Assembly: GCF_000429965.1 (NCBI RefSeq)
Contig: NZ_AUCW01000003.1
Coordinates: forward strand, 248,001-312,000
Source: Desulfogranum mediterraneum DSM 13871
Lineage (GTDB): Bacteria; Desulfobacterota; Desulfobulbia; Desulfobulbales; Desulfobulbaceae
Length of the DNA: 64,000 nucleotides
Direction: 5' to 3'
The translations under genes were made by a program, and so were the position numbers. Below, one piece after another: positions 54,663 to 63,108 of the stretch. The notes beneath the pieces are model-generated. The model had not been told where the DNA came from. It saw only the letters and a program-made list of their open reading frames with translations, and searched no databases. Each line of letters begins with the position of its first letter. Within the stretch, counting starts at the first letter, position 1.

Positions 54663-55279
54663 GCTCCCTTGAAATAGGGTTCTTCAGCCACCTTCACCGT
54701 GGAGAGCCAATCGGCAATGGCCCGATCATAGTCGGCGGTCAGGGCAAAGACCTTGCAGGCCAGCTGAAAACGGGTGACCAGGGTGGTCGTGCCCGCCTCC
54801 TTCAGCTCAGCAATGACCCGAGGGTAATCGGCAGGATCGACAATCACGGTGACATCGTGAAAATTTTTGGCAGCGGCCCTCAGCAGGGTGGGACCACCGA
54901 TGTCTATATTTTCAATGGCATCTGCAAAGCGGCAGTCCGGTTGGGCCACGGTCTGTTCAAAGGCATAGAGGTTGACCGCCACGATATCGATGGGCACAAT
55001 CCCGTGGGCTGTGCACTGCCGGCAGTGCTCCTGATTGGCCCGTTGATGCAGGATTCCCCCGTGGACCTTGGGGTGCAGCGTCTTAACCCGGCCATCGAGC
55101 ATCTCAGGAAAACCGGTAAAGTCGGAGACATCGGTAACAGCGATGCCGCTTTCCCGCATTTTTTTGGCAGTACCGCCGGTGGAAAGAATCTCGACGCCCA
55201 ACGCTGCCAACTCACGGGCAAATCCTTCAATACCGCTCTTATCGGTTAAGCTGATCAGCGCTCGCTGAACCTGTTTCAT
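54659..55279 (-). CDS. purH: Stand-alone IMP cyclohydrolase (PurH N-terminal domain only)
   Basis: This 206-residue protein matches the N-terminal IMP cyclohydrolase (MGS-like) domain of Pur[44 protein letters not shown] and [18 protein letters not shown]. Bifunctional PurH normally runs to about 520 residues with an AICAR formyltransferase domain, which is absent. A stop codon falls cleanly at the domain end, and purN follows at once, so this is likely a natural split, not a break. It converts FAICAR to IMP; the transformylase must be elsewhere. GGGAGAAGAG precedes the ATG. Confidence 0.88.
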   Translation of the reverse strand: MKQVQRALISLTDKSGIEGFARELAALGVEILSTGGTAKKMRESGIAVTDVSDFTGFPEMLDGRVKTLHPKVHGGILHQRANQEHCRQCTAHGIVPIDIVAVNLYAFEQTVAQPDCRFADAIENIDIGGPTLLRAAAKNFHDVTVIVDPADYPRVIAELKEAGTTTLVTRFQLACKVFALTADYDRAIADWLSTVKVAEEPYFKGA

Positions 55280-55432
55280 AACTCTTCTCCCTCAATACCC
55301 CTAGGCTTTGTTGAATGTTGTTGTGCTGACAATCTCGGCAGCCTGCGTCTCTCTTTTCCAGAAGGACAGAGCCCCGGAGAGACGCTCTGAGCTGTGCAAC
55401 CCTGGCCTGCCGCGCAGGATGGACAAGACCCC

Positions 55433-55813
55433 CTACTGCTTCTTGATAAATTCACGGATCTTCCGCCGCTCCCGCTTGTCCGGGCGACGATCTGGCCTGG
55501 CGGCAGCTGCCGTAATCAACCGCCGCTCGGCCCGGAGCTCTTCCCGTCTGGCCATGGAGGCGGCACTCTCTTCATAGAGCAACCGGGCCTGGCTGGCCGG
55601 CCCGCGCCGATCATGGAGCCCCAAGACCTCCACCGAGAAACTCAGCTCCCCTTTACGGATCTCCAGGCTGTCACCGATCTGGATCAAGCGTGCGGGTTTC
55701 ACCCGCTGACCGTTGACATGGACATGGCCGCCGCTCACCGCCTTGGCGGCCAGTGATCTGGTTTTAAAAAAGCGGGCTGCCCACAACCATTTATCGAGTC
55801 GAACTTTTTCCAT
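55433..55813 (-). CDS. hslR: S4-domain RNA-binding protein (Hsp15/HslR-like)
   Basis: This 126-residue basic protein starts with the S4 fold of Hsp15 (EKVRLDKWLWAARFFKTRSLAAKAV, then GGHVHVNGQRVKPA). A charged Arg/Lys-rich tail follows, ending KREEK-like RRKIREFIKKQ. Hsp15 binds free 50S subunits carrying nascent chains. The frame is open to 55840; ATG 55813 begins the conserved fold, but ATG 55831 is preceded by GGTGG from the adjoining dispersed repeat and is possible. It is a single gene between the purine operon and the repeat. Confidence 0.82.
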   Translation of the reverse strand: MEKVRLDKWLWAARFFKTRSLAAKAVSGGHVHVNGQRVKPARLIQIGDSLEIRKGELSFSVEVLGLHDRRGPASQARLLYEESAASMARREELRAERRLITAAAARPDRRPDKRERRKIREFIKKQ

Positions 55814-55836
55814 GACAGTACACCGAGCCATAGAGG

Positions 55837-55974
55837 CCACCTTGAAAATTTGCTTTTCCTTCCAATCTTGGCCTTGCTTTCAAAATTTTACCCTCGGAAT
55901 ATCAGCCATATGCCTGCGGGAAAATTTATCGCGCGCCTTAGCCATGATCAAAAAATCTATTTTTCATGGTACCC
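55837..55974 (+). repeat. Dispersed intergenic repeat, copy 2
   Basis: This 138-base element runs from CCACCTTGAAAA to TTTTTCATGGTACC and shares most of its length with copies at 16894-17037 and (inverted) 59377-59514. It fills the gap between the 5' end of the S4 gene and the folE2 leader, so its edge may supply or disturb translation signals. Confidence 0.82.
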
Positions 55975-56130
55975 CAGAGATTTAAAGAGAGCAGATCTAC
56001 CATATTCTCTGCGATCCATCAAACAAAGAACTCACCTGAGGAGTTACCCCCCCTTTCCTCCCCTCTCCCCCAGCCACGCCTGCTGTGGCCGGAGAAAATC
56101 CGCCCGAGGCAACAAGGCCCTTGCTCCCCT

Positions 56131-57006
56131 GTGAAAAATACAGTATGTGCAGCAGGTACGGGTCGCTCTACCACCGGCCGTCGCCCTGGAACCGACCCTC
56201 CTCTAACCCTGGATCACCACCAGCAGCATGCACAGCACTACAGACAGATGACTCTCAAGACCGTCGGTATCCACCAGCTGACCCGCCCGATCTCCATCAA
56301 GACCAAGGACGGGGCCCTTCAACAGACCGTTGCCACCATTGAGCTCGACGCCCTGCTTCCCCACGAGCGGCGCAACTCCTGTATAGAGGTCATGCTCCCC
56401 CTGTTGGCCGATTTTGCCGAAGATATTCATGTCGGCAACTTCCCGGACCTTCTCCATACGGTCCAGGAACGGTTGCAGGCCAAGGAGGTCCGGCTGACCC
56501 TGACCTTTCCCTACTTTATCGATAAACAGGCCCCTGTCACCAACACGGCCAGCCTGATGGAGTACCAATGCTCCCTCACCGGCACCTCCCGACAGGCCCA
56601 CTCTCCCCGCCTGACGGTCACGGTTCCGGTGACCACCCTCTGTCCCTGTTCAAAGGAGATCAGCACAGCCGGAGCCCACAATCAACGGGCCGAGATTACC
56701 CTGGCGGTACAACCCCGCCGTTTCATCTGGCTGGAGGACCTGATCAGCCTGGCCGAGGAGTGTGGTTCCTGCCAGGTCTACGCCCTCTTGAAGCGGCCCG
56801 ATGAAAAACATGTCACCGAGACCGCCTATGACCAGCCAATGTTTGTCGAAGATGTGGCCAGAATGGTTGCCCTCAAGACGATCTCCCTCCCAGGCATCGA
56901 CTGGTTCTCCGTAGGGGTGGAGAGCTTTGAATCTATCCACAAGCACAGCGCCTACGCCTATATCGACAGCAGCGACCTGGAGAGTCTCCGTTCGCCGCTC
57001 CCCTGA
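56131..57006 (+). CDS. folE2: GTP cyclohydrolase FolE2 (type IB)
   Basis: This protein of up to 291 residues converts GTP to dihydroneopterin triphosphate for folate or queuosine. Family marks are VTTLCPCSKEIS (catalytic Cys), GAHNQRAEITLAV with the conserved His, and FVEDVARMVA near the C-terminus. The start is uncertain. The first in-frame ATG after the repeat (56248, MTLKTVGI) would cut off a conserved stretch (DHHQQHAQHYRQ, from 56209), so an upstream non-ATG start such as GTG at 56131 is proposed. No clear ribosome site supports any choice. FolE2 replaces zinc-dependent FolE under metal limitation in many bacteria. Confidence 0.85.
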   Translation: MKNTVCAAGTGRSTTGRRPGTDPPLTLDHHQQHAQHYRQMTLKTVGIHQLTRPISIKTKDGALQQTVATIELDALLPHERRNSCIEVMLPLLADFAEDIHVGNFPDLLHTVQERLQAKEVRLTLTFPYFIDKQAPVTNTASLMEYQCSLTGTSRQAHSPRLTVTVPVTTLCPCSKEISTAGAHNQRAEITLAVQPRRFIWLEDLISLAEECGSCQVYALLKRPDEKHVTETAYDQPMFVEDVARMVALKTISLPGIDWFSVGVESFESIHKHSAYAYIDSSDLESLRSPLP

Positions 57007-57162
57007 CCCCGCCGCTGGCCAGCCAAAGCGCTAGCCATCCCTGCCTGCCGGTGGAAAACGCGCCCTGGGGGGACAACCAGTTCCTCTCCTAAAGGAAGGA
57101 GCCTGGCCAAAACCGACAGATACTTTTCTTGTCCCGACGGCCCTGTTCATGGTATTCATGGC

Positions 57163-57192
57163 TAAGCTGTCCACCTCTAAGCTGTCCACCTC
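57163..57192. repeat. 15-base direct repeat, two copies
   Basis: TAAGCTGTCCACCTC occurs twice without a gap, immediately upstream of the PilZ gene. It may be a duplicated control site or a simple slippage product. Confidence 0.8.
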
Positions 57193-57206
57193 TTGCCGAG
57201 TACCAG

Positions 57207-57659
57207 ATGATTATCGACCTGCGAAAATCCTCCCGAAAAGCCGATTTCATGCCCCTTGCCATCCATGCCGTCAACGGCGTCGACGGTAACCCCCTGGCCG
57301 GCCCCTTTTCCGGCCGCATTCTCGACTTCTCCAAACACGGCGCCTGCCTGCTGATGACCCAGGTGCTGATAGGACCCTACCATATCTATCATTCCACCAA
57401 GGATAACGATTCCAACCTGCTCCAACTGAAAATCACTCACCCGCCGGAACTCTACGAGCTCATCATCCCGGCCCGACCGGTCTGGATAGCACCCTTTCAG
57501 CGCCAAGAGATCCGTGCCTATAAGCTTGGGGTCGAATTTATGGTCAGCCCGGACGGTAAACAGATGCAGATGATAACAGCGGCCATGGAGAAGGGACAGC
57601 AACAGCGCAGCAACTGGTGGACCCGGACCTGGGACCTGATCCAGCAAAAAAAACAGTGA
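57207..57659 (+). CDS. PilZ-domain protein
   Basis: This 150-residue protein has a PilZ-like layout: an early RKSSRKAD (resembling the RxxxR cyclic di-GMP site) and GRILDFSKHGACLLM (the D/NxSxxG motif). PilZ domains bind cyclic di-GMP and affect motility, pili or exopolysaccharide. The upstream frame is open, but the ATG at 57207 begins the conserved region. A directly duplicated 15-base sequence lies just before it. Its target is unknown; the pilB-like gene in the window is one candidate. Confidence 0.7.
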   Translation: MIIDLRKSSRKADFMPLAIHAVNGVDGNPLAGPFSGRILDFSKHGACLLMTQVLIGPYHIYHSTKDNDSNLLQLKITHPPELYELIIPARPVWIAPFQRQEIRAYKLGVEFMVSPDGKQMQMITAAMEKGQQQRSNWWTRTWDLIQQKKQ

Positions 57660-57698
57660 TCAGGGGCTCACGGCTGGTGGAAACCCTTTGCCAGCTGC

Positions 57699-59240
57699 TC
57701 AACTTCGTCGGCCACGGACGACATAGACCGGAAGCGGTGTCTCGATCCCTCGCAGCTGCACCTCCTCCAAACGATCCAGGGCATAGGAGGCGGCCAGATC
57801 CCGTTGCACGGCTTCGGTGAGGTAGATACTGCACTGACTGGACTCTGCGGCAAGCCGCTGGGCCAGATTGACCTCATTGCCGATCACGGTATAGTCAAAC
57901 CGCCGACTTGAGCCCACGTTCCCTAAAAAAACGCTCCCGCAGGTCACCCCGATACCCAGGTCCAGGTCGACAAAGACCTCACTCTGCTCCAGCCAGTGGA
58001 GACGGAGCTGTTCAAAACGATGCCTGATCGTCAGGGCCGCCTCCACAGCAGCCTGATTGGCCGCAACATTCTCCACAGGCGCCCCAAACAGGGCCAGGAC
58101 GGCGTCCCCCATGAACTTATCGACGCTGCCCTGCTGCTCAAAGACGGTCTCGGTAAAGATATTAAAGAAGTCGTTGAGAAAGGCACGCAGGATACCGAGT
58201 TCAAGGTGCTGCACCAGGGTGGTAAAATTACGGATATCGGCAAAGAGGATGGTGACCTCCTGGATGTCACCCAGCTGCATGAGGTCCGTATCCCTGGCCA
58301 GGAGCAGAGCAGCAACCTCAGGGGCCATATACTGTTCCAGCAGGGTCTGCAGGCGGGTGTTCACCTGGAGCTGGGTCAAGGCCCGGACATTTTCCAGGGC
58401 CATGGCGGCCTGGGCAGAGACCACACTGACCATCTCCATATCGGCCTCGGAGAAGCGCCTGTCCGTGGCCTGCTGACTGATATTGAGTACCCCGATGATC
58501 TTTTCCCGAATGACCAGGGGACAGGAGATGGAGGAGACGATATCGGGGCGCTGGAGAAAGGGAGCAAAGATGGAGTCTGCCTGGTCCTCCCGGTTAAGGA
58601 TCACCGGTTTGCCGTGGCTGAAGACCCAGCCCGCTATCTTTTCACCGGGCTGGAGACAGATAGAACGGACCAGCTCCTTATCCAGACCACGGGAGGCCGC
58701 AATCTGCAGACAGGAACGCTGCTGGTCAAAGAGCAGGACCGAGAGATTACTGCAGGGGGTCAGCTCGGAGACCGCTGCCAACAGACCGTCCAGCACCTCC
58801 TGTTCACTGCTGGAGGAGAGAAACTGCTCACCCAGACTGTAGAGGGGCAGCAGGGTCCGTAAGCGGGTATTTTCCTCCTGCAAACGGACCCGTTCCCAGA
58901 CCTGAGCCACCACCCGGACCAACTGCTCGGTCTGCACCGGCTGGGGCACGACCCCCAAAAAACCCTCTGCCAGGGCGGTGTTCAGGGCCTGGGTATCAGC
59001 GGAGGAGCTCAACAGAAACGCTGACAGTCCGGGACTGATTTCCTGCAACTGCCGGAGGAGCTTGCCGGCAGCGACTCCGGGCAGGTCGTCGGCGAGCAGG
59101 GCCAGATACACCTCCTGCCGGCTGACCATGGTCAGGGCCTCTTGCTCGCTGACGCAGGTTACAACGCTGTACTGGTCCAGGGCCGAGCTGATTGCCTGGG
59201 CCTGATCAGGAGCGGTTATCAGGAGAAGACTATAATTCAT
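57699..59240 (-). CDS. Class III nucleotidyl cyclase with receiver-like and GAF domains
   Basis: This 513-residue cytoplasmic enzyme has an N-terminal receiver-like domain (about 1-120, ADDLPG at the usual phospho-Asp region) and a GAF domain (about 140-300). A C-terminal cyclase homology domain (about 325-510) follows. Metal-binding aspartates lie in FADIRNFT and DKFMGDAV; the substrate-determining Lys (DKFMGD) and Thr (DYTVIGNEVNLAQRL) favour ATP, so adenylate cyclase is likely. It would make cAMP in answer to a signal sensed by GAF or receiver. A cNMP-domain PilB in the same window is a possible effector. Confidence 0.88.
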   Translation of the reverse strand: MNYSLLLITAPDQAQAISSALDQYSVVTCVSEQEALTMVSRQEVYLALLADDLPGVAAGKLLRQLQEISPGLSAFLLSSSADTQALNTALAEGFLGVVPQPVQTEQLVRVVAQVWERVRLQEENTRLRTLLPLYSLGEQFLSSSSEQEVLDGLLAAVSELTPCSNLSVLLFDQQRSCLQIAASRGLDKELVRSICLQPGEKIAGWVFSHGKPVILNREDQADSIFAPFLQRPDIVSSISCPLVIREKIIGVLNISQQATDRRFSEADMEMVSVVSAQAAMALENVRALTQLQVNTRLQTLLEQYMAPEVAALLLARDTDLMQLGDIQEVTILFADIRNFTTLVQHLELGILRAFLNDFFNIFTETVFEQQGSVDKFMGDAVLALFGAPVENVAANQAAVEAALTIRHRFEQLRLHWLEQSEVFVDLDLGIGVTCGSVFLGNVGSSRRFDYTVIGNEVNLAQRLAAESSQCSIYLTEAVQRDLAASYALDRLEEVQLRGIETPLPVYVVRGRRS

Positions 59241-59591
59241 AGGTCCTTGAAAAAAAAAGAGGGTTGTTCCACCCTATCATTTTGGACGAGAGGACGCAAG
59301 CCATGGACCCGGCCCCCCTGAGACGCACCTTGACGACGCGGTCCGCTCCGCTCATAATAGAGGGTACTGAAAGAAGGGTACCTTGAAAAATTCGATTTTT
59401 CGATCAAGGTCAAGGCGCGCGATAGATTTCACCGTAGGCATATACTTGATATTCCGAAGATAAAACCTTGAACGCAACGCCGAGATTGGAAGAAAAAACA
59501 TTTTTTCAAGGTGGCCAGAAGACGCCATCGCTTACCAGCGCTGTCCCCTCTTTCCACCCCAACCATCCCTTCCCATCGACAGGAACCCATC
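59241..59591. other. Divergent promoter region with dispersed repeat copy 3
   Basis: About 350 bases separate the divergent cyclase and selenoprotein genes. The repeat at 59377-59514 takes up more than a third. No promoter was convincing. Confidence 0.5.
59377..59514 (-). repeat. Dispersed intergenic repeat, copy 3 (inverted)
   Basis: This 138-base element lies in opposite orientation to the other two. Its ends are inverted repeats: ACCTTGAAAAA at the left and TTTTTTCAAGGT at the right. Reverse-complemented, it matches copies 1 and 2 over GGCGTTGCG, TCGGAATATCA, ATGCCT and CGCGCCTTGA.CTTGATC. It sits between two divergent genes. Confidence 0.85.
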
Positions 59592-60731
59592 ATGACCACA
59601 CCGCAGCCAAGAAGTTTCATTCCCTGCTGGCTCTGGCTGAGCTGCCTCCTGCTCGCAGCTCCGGCCCTCGCCGCCCCAACCACCTTTAACCTGCTCTATA
59701 GCAATGATCTCCGCGGCGAGATAGCCCCCTGCGGTTGAGGCTCGGGGAAACTGGGCGGTCTGCCCAGAAAAATGGACCTCATCAACCAGCTGAGCCGTAC
59801 CTCCCCCAGCCTGGTGGTGGACGGCGGCAACCTGCTCTTCTCCTCATCTCTGCCAAAGCCTGTCCCTGCCGGGCGAGGAAACAATGCAGCGATCATCGCC
59901 CAGGCCTACCTGGCACCATCCCAGGCCCTGGTTGCCGTGGGCCCCTATGACCTGGCAGGAGGCACAGAGCTGCTGCTTCAGTTGGCCCGACAGTTCCCCC
60001 TCAGGCTGCTCTCCGCCAATCTGGTGGACCAGACTACGGCTGAACCCCTGTTTTCGCCCTACCAGCAACACCATCTTGGAGAACTCAGGATAACCGTGAT
60101 CGGCCTTACCGGCCCTGCGCTAAACGGCGCCCCGGCCGGCAGCAGGATTCTCTCCTGGGAGGAGGTGCTCACCCCGCTCATCACCAAGACTGACCTGGAG
60201 AGTGATCTGACAGTGCTGCTCTCCAGCTACCCTCCAAAGGAGAACCTGAAGATTGCCCGGCGCTTTCCCACCATCCAGATCCTGGTGCAGTCGGGTCATG
60301 CGCCGGCCAACCGGCCTCCGCGCCTGGTGGAGAACACCCTGATCTGCCAGACCGGCAGCAGAGGCCAATACCAGGGCGTTCTTGAGGTGGAGTGGAAGGG
60401 CTCCGGCCGCTGGCATCACGACACCAGAAGAGAGCAGGCCCGGCTCGCCGGCCGGCTCAAGATCATCAATCAACGGATCGCCGCCCTGGAAGGCGGAGAG
60501 GCCGACAGCCTGGACAGGCAACTGGCCGACACCCTCCTTGCCAGGGAAGAACTGAGCAGACAACTCGACCAACTCCGCGCCCAGCAGGCAGAGACGCCGC
60601 TCAAGGGGATGAGATACCGCAATCGATTCATCGCCCTCTCTGCACGCCTTGGCGACGACCCGGACACGGCAGCCCTGATCACCACCCTGCAAAAAAAACG
60701 TAAGGAAGCTGAACAAGCAGCCGAAGATTGA
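59592..60731 (+). CDS. UshA-like selenoprotein (in-frame UGA at 59736)
   Basis: Read through TGA at 59736-59738, the frame gives 379 residues with selenocysteine at position 49 in the context APCG-Sec-GSGKLGGLPRK. Both parts lie in one frame and form a coherent protein; homologues usually have Cys here (APCGC). Residues 1-28 are a Sec signal peptide, so the product is exported. The rest resembles the N-terminal metallophosphatase domain of 5'-nucleotidases. However, the metal ligands look lost: NDLRG replaces NDLHG, DGGN replaces DAGD, and GPYD replaces GNHE. A charged coiled coil closes the protein (about 280-370). A redox role for the CG-Sec motif is more plausible than nucleotidase activity. 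A SECIS hairpin follows the UGA. AGGAA precedes the ATG. Confidence 0.82.
59736..59767 (+). promoter_or_regulatory. SECIS element of the UshA-like selenoprotein
   Basis: Twelve bases after the UGA, CTGGGC (59751-59756) pairs with GCCCAG (59762-59767) around the loop GGTCT (GGUCU). Loop sequence and spacing from the UGA closely resemble the E. coli fdhF SECIS, whose loop is AGGUCU. Confidence 0.85.
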
Positions 60732-60794
60732 GCCGGGGAAGGGCTCTGCCGCCGGCCGGCAGGATCAGAAAAGAAGCTCCGGCTCATTGCCTGG

Positions 60795-60831
60795 AAAAAA
60801 AAAGGGCATATCTCCCGGAGGAGATATGCCC
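60795..60831 (-). terminator. Rho-independent terminator of ppaC
   Basis: GGGCATATCTCC pairs perfectly with GGAGATATGCCC (12 bp, loop CGGA) and nine T residues follow on the minus strand. It lies 30 bases beyond the pyrophosphatase stop codon. The plus-strand selenoprotein gene converges on it. Confidence 0.9.
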
Positions 60832-60860
60832 TGCTACGAGGCTCGCTTACAACTGAGGAA

Positions 60861-61775
60861 CTAGAATACCTGCTGCAGGTTGGGCACGGTCTGCTTCTTC
60901 CGGCTCATCATGCCGTCGATCCAGGCGGTGTTGCCTTCCAGCTTGACATCAAAGGCTTTTTCCACCAGTTCCGGCTCATCGGAGAGGACCACCAGGTCGG
61001 TTCCCTCTTTCACCACATCGGTGAGCATCAGCAGGATGGAGTGACGACCATCGGCCTTCATCTCTTCCATGGCCTTCATCAGATCACCACGCATATCGGC
61101 GACCTGGTCAAGGGTGGCCAGCTCAAGCTGGCCAACGCCGACCTTCTTGCCGTTCATGTCAAAATCTTTGTAGTCGCGGTTGACCAGATCCATGGCAGGA
61201 ACACCGGCCACAGCACTCTTGGCCTTCAGCATCGCCATGAACAGTTCATCGGTGTCGGTAACCCCGGCGATCTCGGCCAGCTCAGCAACGGCCTTCTTGT
61301 CGGCATCGGTGCAGGTGGGGGACTTGAAGTTCACGGTATCGCTGAGGATGGCGGCCAGCATCAGTCCGGCAACCTTGGCATCGATGGCAACGCCGTCCAG
61401 GTCAAAGAGGACCTTGAGCACGGTACCGGTACAACCAACAGGCATGTTGCAGAAGAAGATGGGGCTGTTGGTGGTGACATCACCGATCTTATGGTGGTCA
61501 ACAACCGCTACCAGCTCGCCCTCGCTCAGGTTGTCAGGGGCCTGGGTCAGGTCGCTGTGATCCACCAGGGCCACCTGCTTGCCGGCGGCATCGGTCATGA
61601 TCTCAGGCATGGCCACCCCAAAACGCTCCAGCACGGTAACGGTCTCAGGGTTGGCCTGTCCCTGCATCACAGGAACGTAATCTTCACCCTTGGCCTTCAT
61701 CAGCTCTGCGTAGGCGATGGCAGCGGTAACAGAATCAGTATCCGGGCTCTTGTGACCAAAAACATAAACAGACAT
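60861..61775 (-). CDS. ppaC: Manganese-dependent inorganic pyrophosphatase
   Basis: This 304-residue family II enzyme of the DHH superfamily hydrolyses pyrophosphate. Metal-binding motifs are GHKSPDTDSV at the N-terminus, VALVDHSD near 68, VVDHHKIGD near 92 and ILSDTVNFKSP near 145; the C-terminal SRKKQ near 293 binds substrate. Sulfate reducers need it to pull the ATP sulfurylase reaction. The gene stands alone with its own terminator, and the start fits the family. Confidence 0.94.
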   Translation of the reverse strand: MSVYVFGHKSPDTDSVTAAIAYAELMKAKGEDYVPVMQGQANPETVTVLERFGVAMPEIMTDAAGKQVALVDHSDLTQAPDNLSEGELVAVVDHHKIGDVTTNSPIFFCNMPVGCTGTVLKVLFDLDGVAIDAKVAGLMLAAILSDTVNFKSPTCTDADKKAVAELAEIAGVTDTDELFMAMLKAKSAVAGVPAMDLVNRDYKDFDMNGKKVGVGQLELATLDQVADMRGDLMKAMEEMKADGRHSILLMLTDVVKEGTDLVVLSDEPELVEKAFDVKLEGNTAWIDGMMSRKKQTVPNLQQVF

Positions 61776-61867
61776 AACGTTATTTCCTCCAGAAACTTAA
61801 TGAGATAATACGGTAGTAGACCTTGTTTCCCGCTCGATCCTCCACAGAACCGAGAAACAATAAAATT

Positions 61868-61901
61868 GAACGATATTATAACGTTCATTTATAAGCGTCA
61901 A
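61868..61901 (-). promoter_or_regulatory. Promoter candidate of ppaC with overlapping palindrome
   Basis: On the minus strand TTGACG (61901-61896) precedes TATAAT (61880-61875) with a short 15-base spacer; TAATAT two bases on gives 17. The palindrome GAACG...CGTTC (61868-61886) covers the -10 region and could be an operator. Confidence 0.4.
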
Positions 61902-62035
61902 GAGGAAAAACAAAAACAACTGTTAATATGGCTAGTTGTCCGTTATCGTGAACAAAAATTCATACCCGCCCAGATCGCCGCTGCTTTTCCTACCCCGATG
62001 GACTGCAATCTGCTAAACTGACAACAAGAAAAAGT

Positions 62036-63052
62036 GTGAACCAATCGCCGATCAGCCCGATCTCATCCAGCCCATCAACCCCGCTACGGCCTATGCTCGA
62101 CCCAGAAGAAGCGCAACCTCCCCAGAGGCGATCATCGCCATCCAGGCTACGCCTTCCCCTCCTGCTGCTGAGCCTGCTCATGGCGAGCCTGGCCATTGCG
62201 GCCCTCTTCCTCCAGCCATGGCAGCGGCCGCAGGAACCCTCCGAGGCCCCTCCCCTCTCCCAACAGCCTCCAGCCAGCCTGGGGTTAGCTGCACCCGAGC
62301 CGGCAGAGCAGGCAACGGAGGCCGAGAGGCGAGAGGCGACGGAGAAGAGTCCTCTGCCTCCAGGGGCTGCTCCAGCGGCCCAGCCCACCCCTGGGCAGGG
62401 GACCGGCGAAATCCTTGGCCAGGAACCATCACCCGGATGCCCTGAGCTGGGTCTGGCCCTCACTCAATTCTTCACATCCCTGGACAGTAAACCCTATATC
62501 CAGGCCATGGCTTTGCAGGATTCCTGCCAGCAACATTTCATTACCCTGGCCGACAAACTCCTCACCAACCCGCCGGTGGTCTCCAGGGAGACCGATGACC
62601 TCTTTACCCTGCTCACCAACATGGCCCACTTTTTCCGGATCATAGGTAAGGATAACATCCTCCTGATCAAGAGCATTCTCCACCGGGAACGGGACCTGAT
62701 CGAAGACATCGGCCTGGAGCTCTACGCCTGGCTGCTCAAAGAACGGTGCCGGGATCCACAGTTTCCGTTACAGGCCTCCCTGGAACAGCTCTATGAGTAT
62801 GCGGGATTTTTTCTCAACACCATGGGCGGACGCTCCTACCTGTTCCGGCGGGATTCCAGATCACGCCTCCTGGTCAGCTACTACGCCATCCTGATCGTTG
62901 ACCGGGCCAACCAGGCAGGCCTGAATCGGCACGGCATCAACCTGGTCGAACCACTGCCCCTGCTGGTCAACGAAATAGAGGCGACCAATCAACTGATCTA
63001 TAAAGAACAGTATCTTGATCGCCTCTACCTCTTACTGGAAAGCTACCAGTAA
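62036..63052 (+). CDS. Membrane-anchored protein of unknown function
   Basis: This 338-residue protein is not recognised. It starts with GTG. A Pro/Ser-rich cytoplasmic tail (1-40) precedes one membrane helix (about 43-63, rich in L, A, I). A disordered Pro/Glu/Ala linker follows to about residue 135. A compact helical domain (about 140-335) contains paired cysteines at about 139, 165 and 240. The orientation implies a periplasmic C-terminal domain. No catalytic motif is evident. It is divergent from ppaC and convergent with the Bax-inhibitor gene. The ribosome site is weak. Confidence 0.65.
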   Translation: MNQSPISPISSSPSTPLRPMLDPEEAQPPQRRSSPSRLRLPLLLLSLLMASLAIAALFLQPWQRPQEPSEAPPLSQQPPASLGLAAPEPAEQATEAERREATEKSPLPPGAAPAAQPTPGQGTGEILGQEPSPGCPELGLALTQFFTSLDSKPYIQAMALQDSCQQHFITLADKLLTNPPVVSRETDDLFTLLTNMAHFFRIIGKDNILLIKSILHRERDLIEDIGLELYAWLLKERCRDPQFPLQASLEQLYEYAGFFLNTMGGRSYLFRRDSRSRLLVSYYAILIVDRANQAGLNRHGINLVEPLPLLVNEIEATNQLIYKEQYLDRLYLLLESYQ

Positions 63053-63108
63053 CGGCCGTACAACAAAAGAAGTGCAGGCACAGCCCCTCTGCATGCCTCC
63101 TTGGGAGA

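Noticed and set aside
59772-60731. Separate gene starting at ATG 59772 (319 residues)
   Set aside because: It lacks a ribosome site and signal peptide, and it continues the UshA-like frame across a TGA with a matching SECIS.
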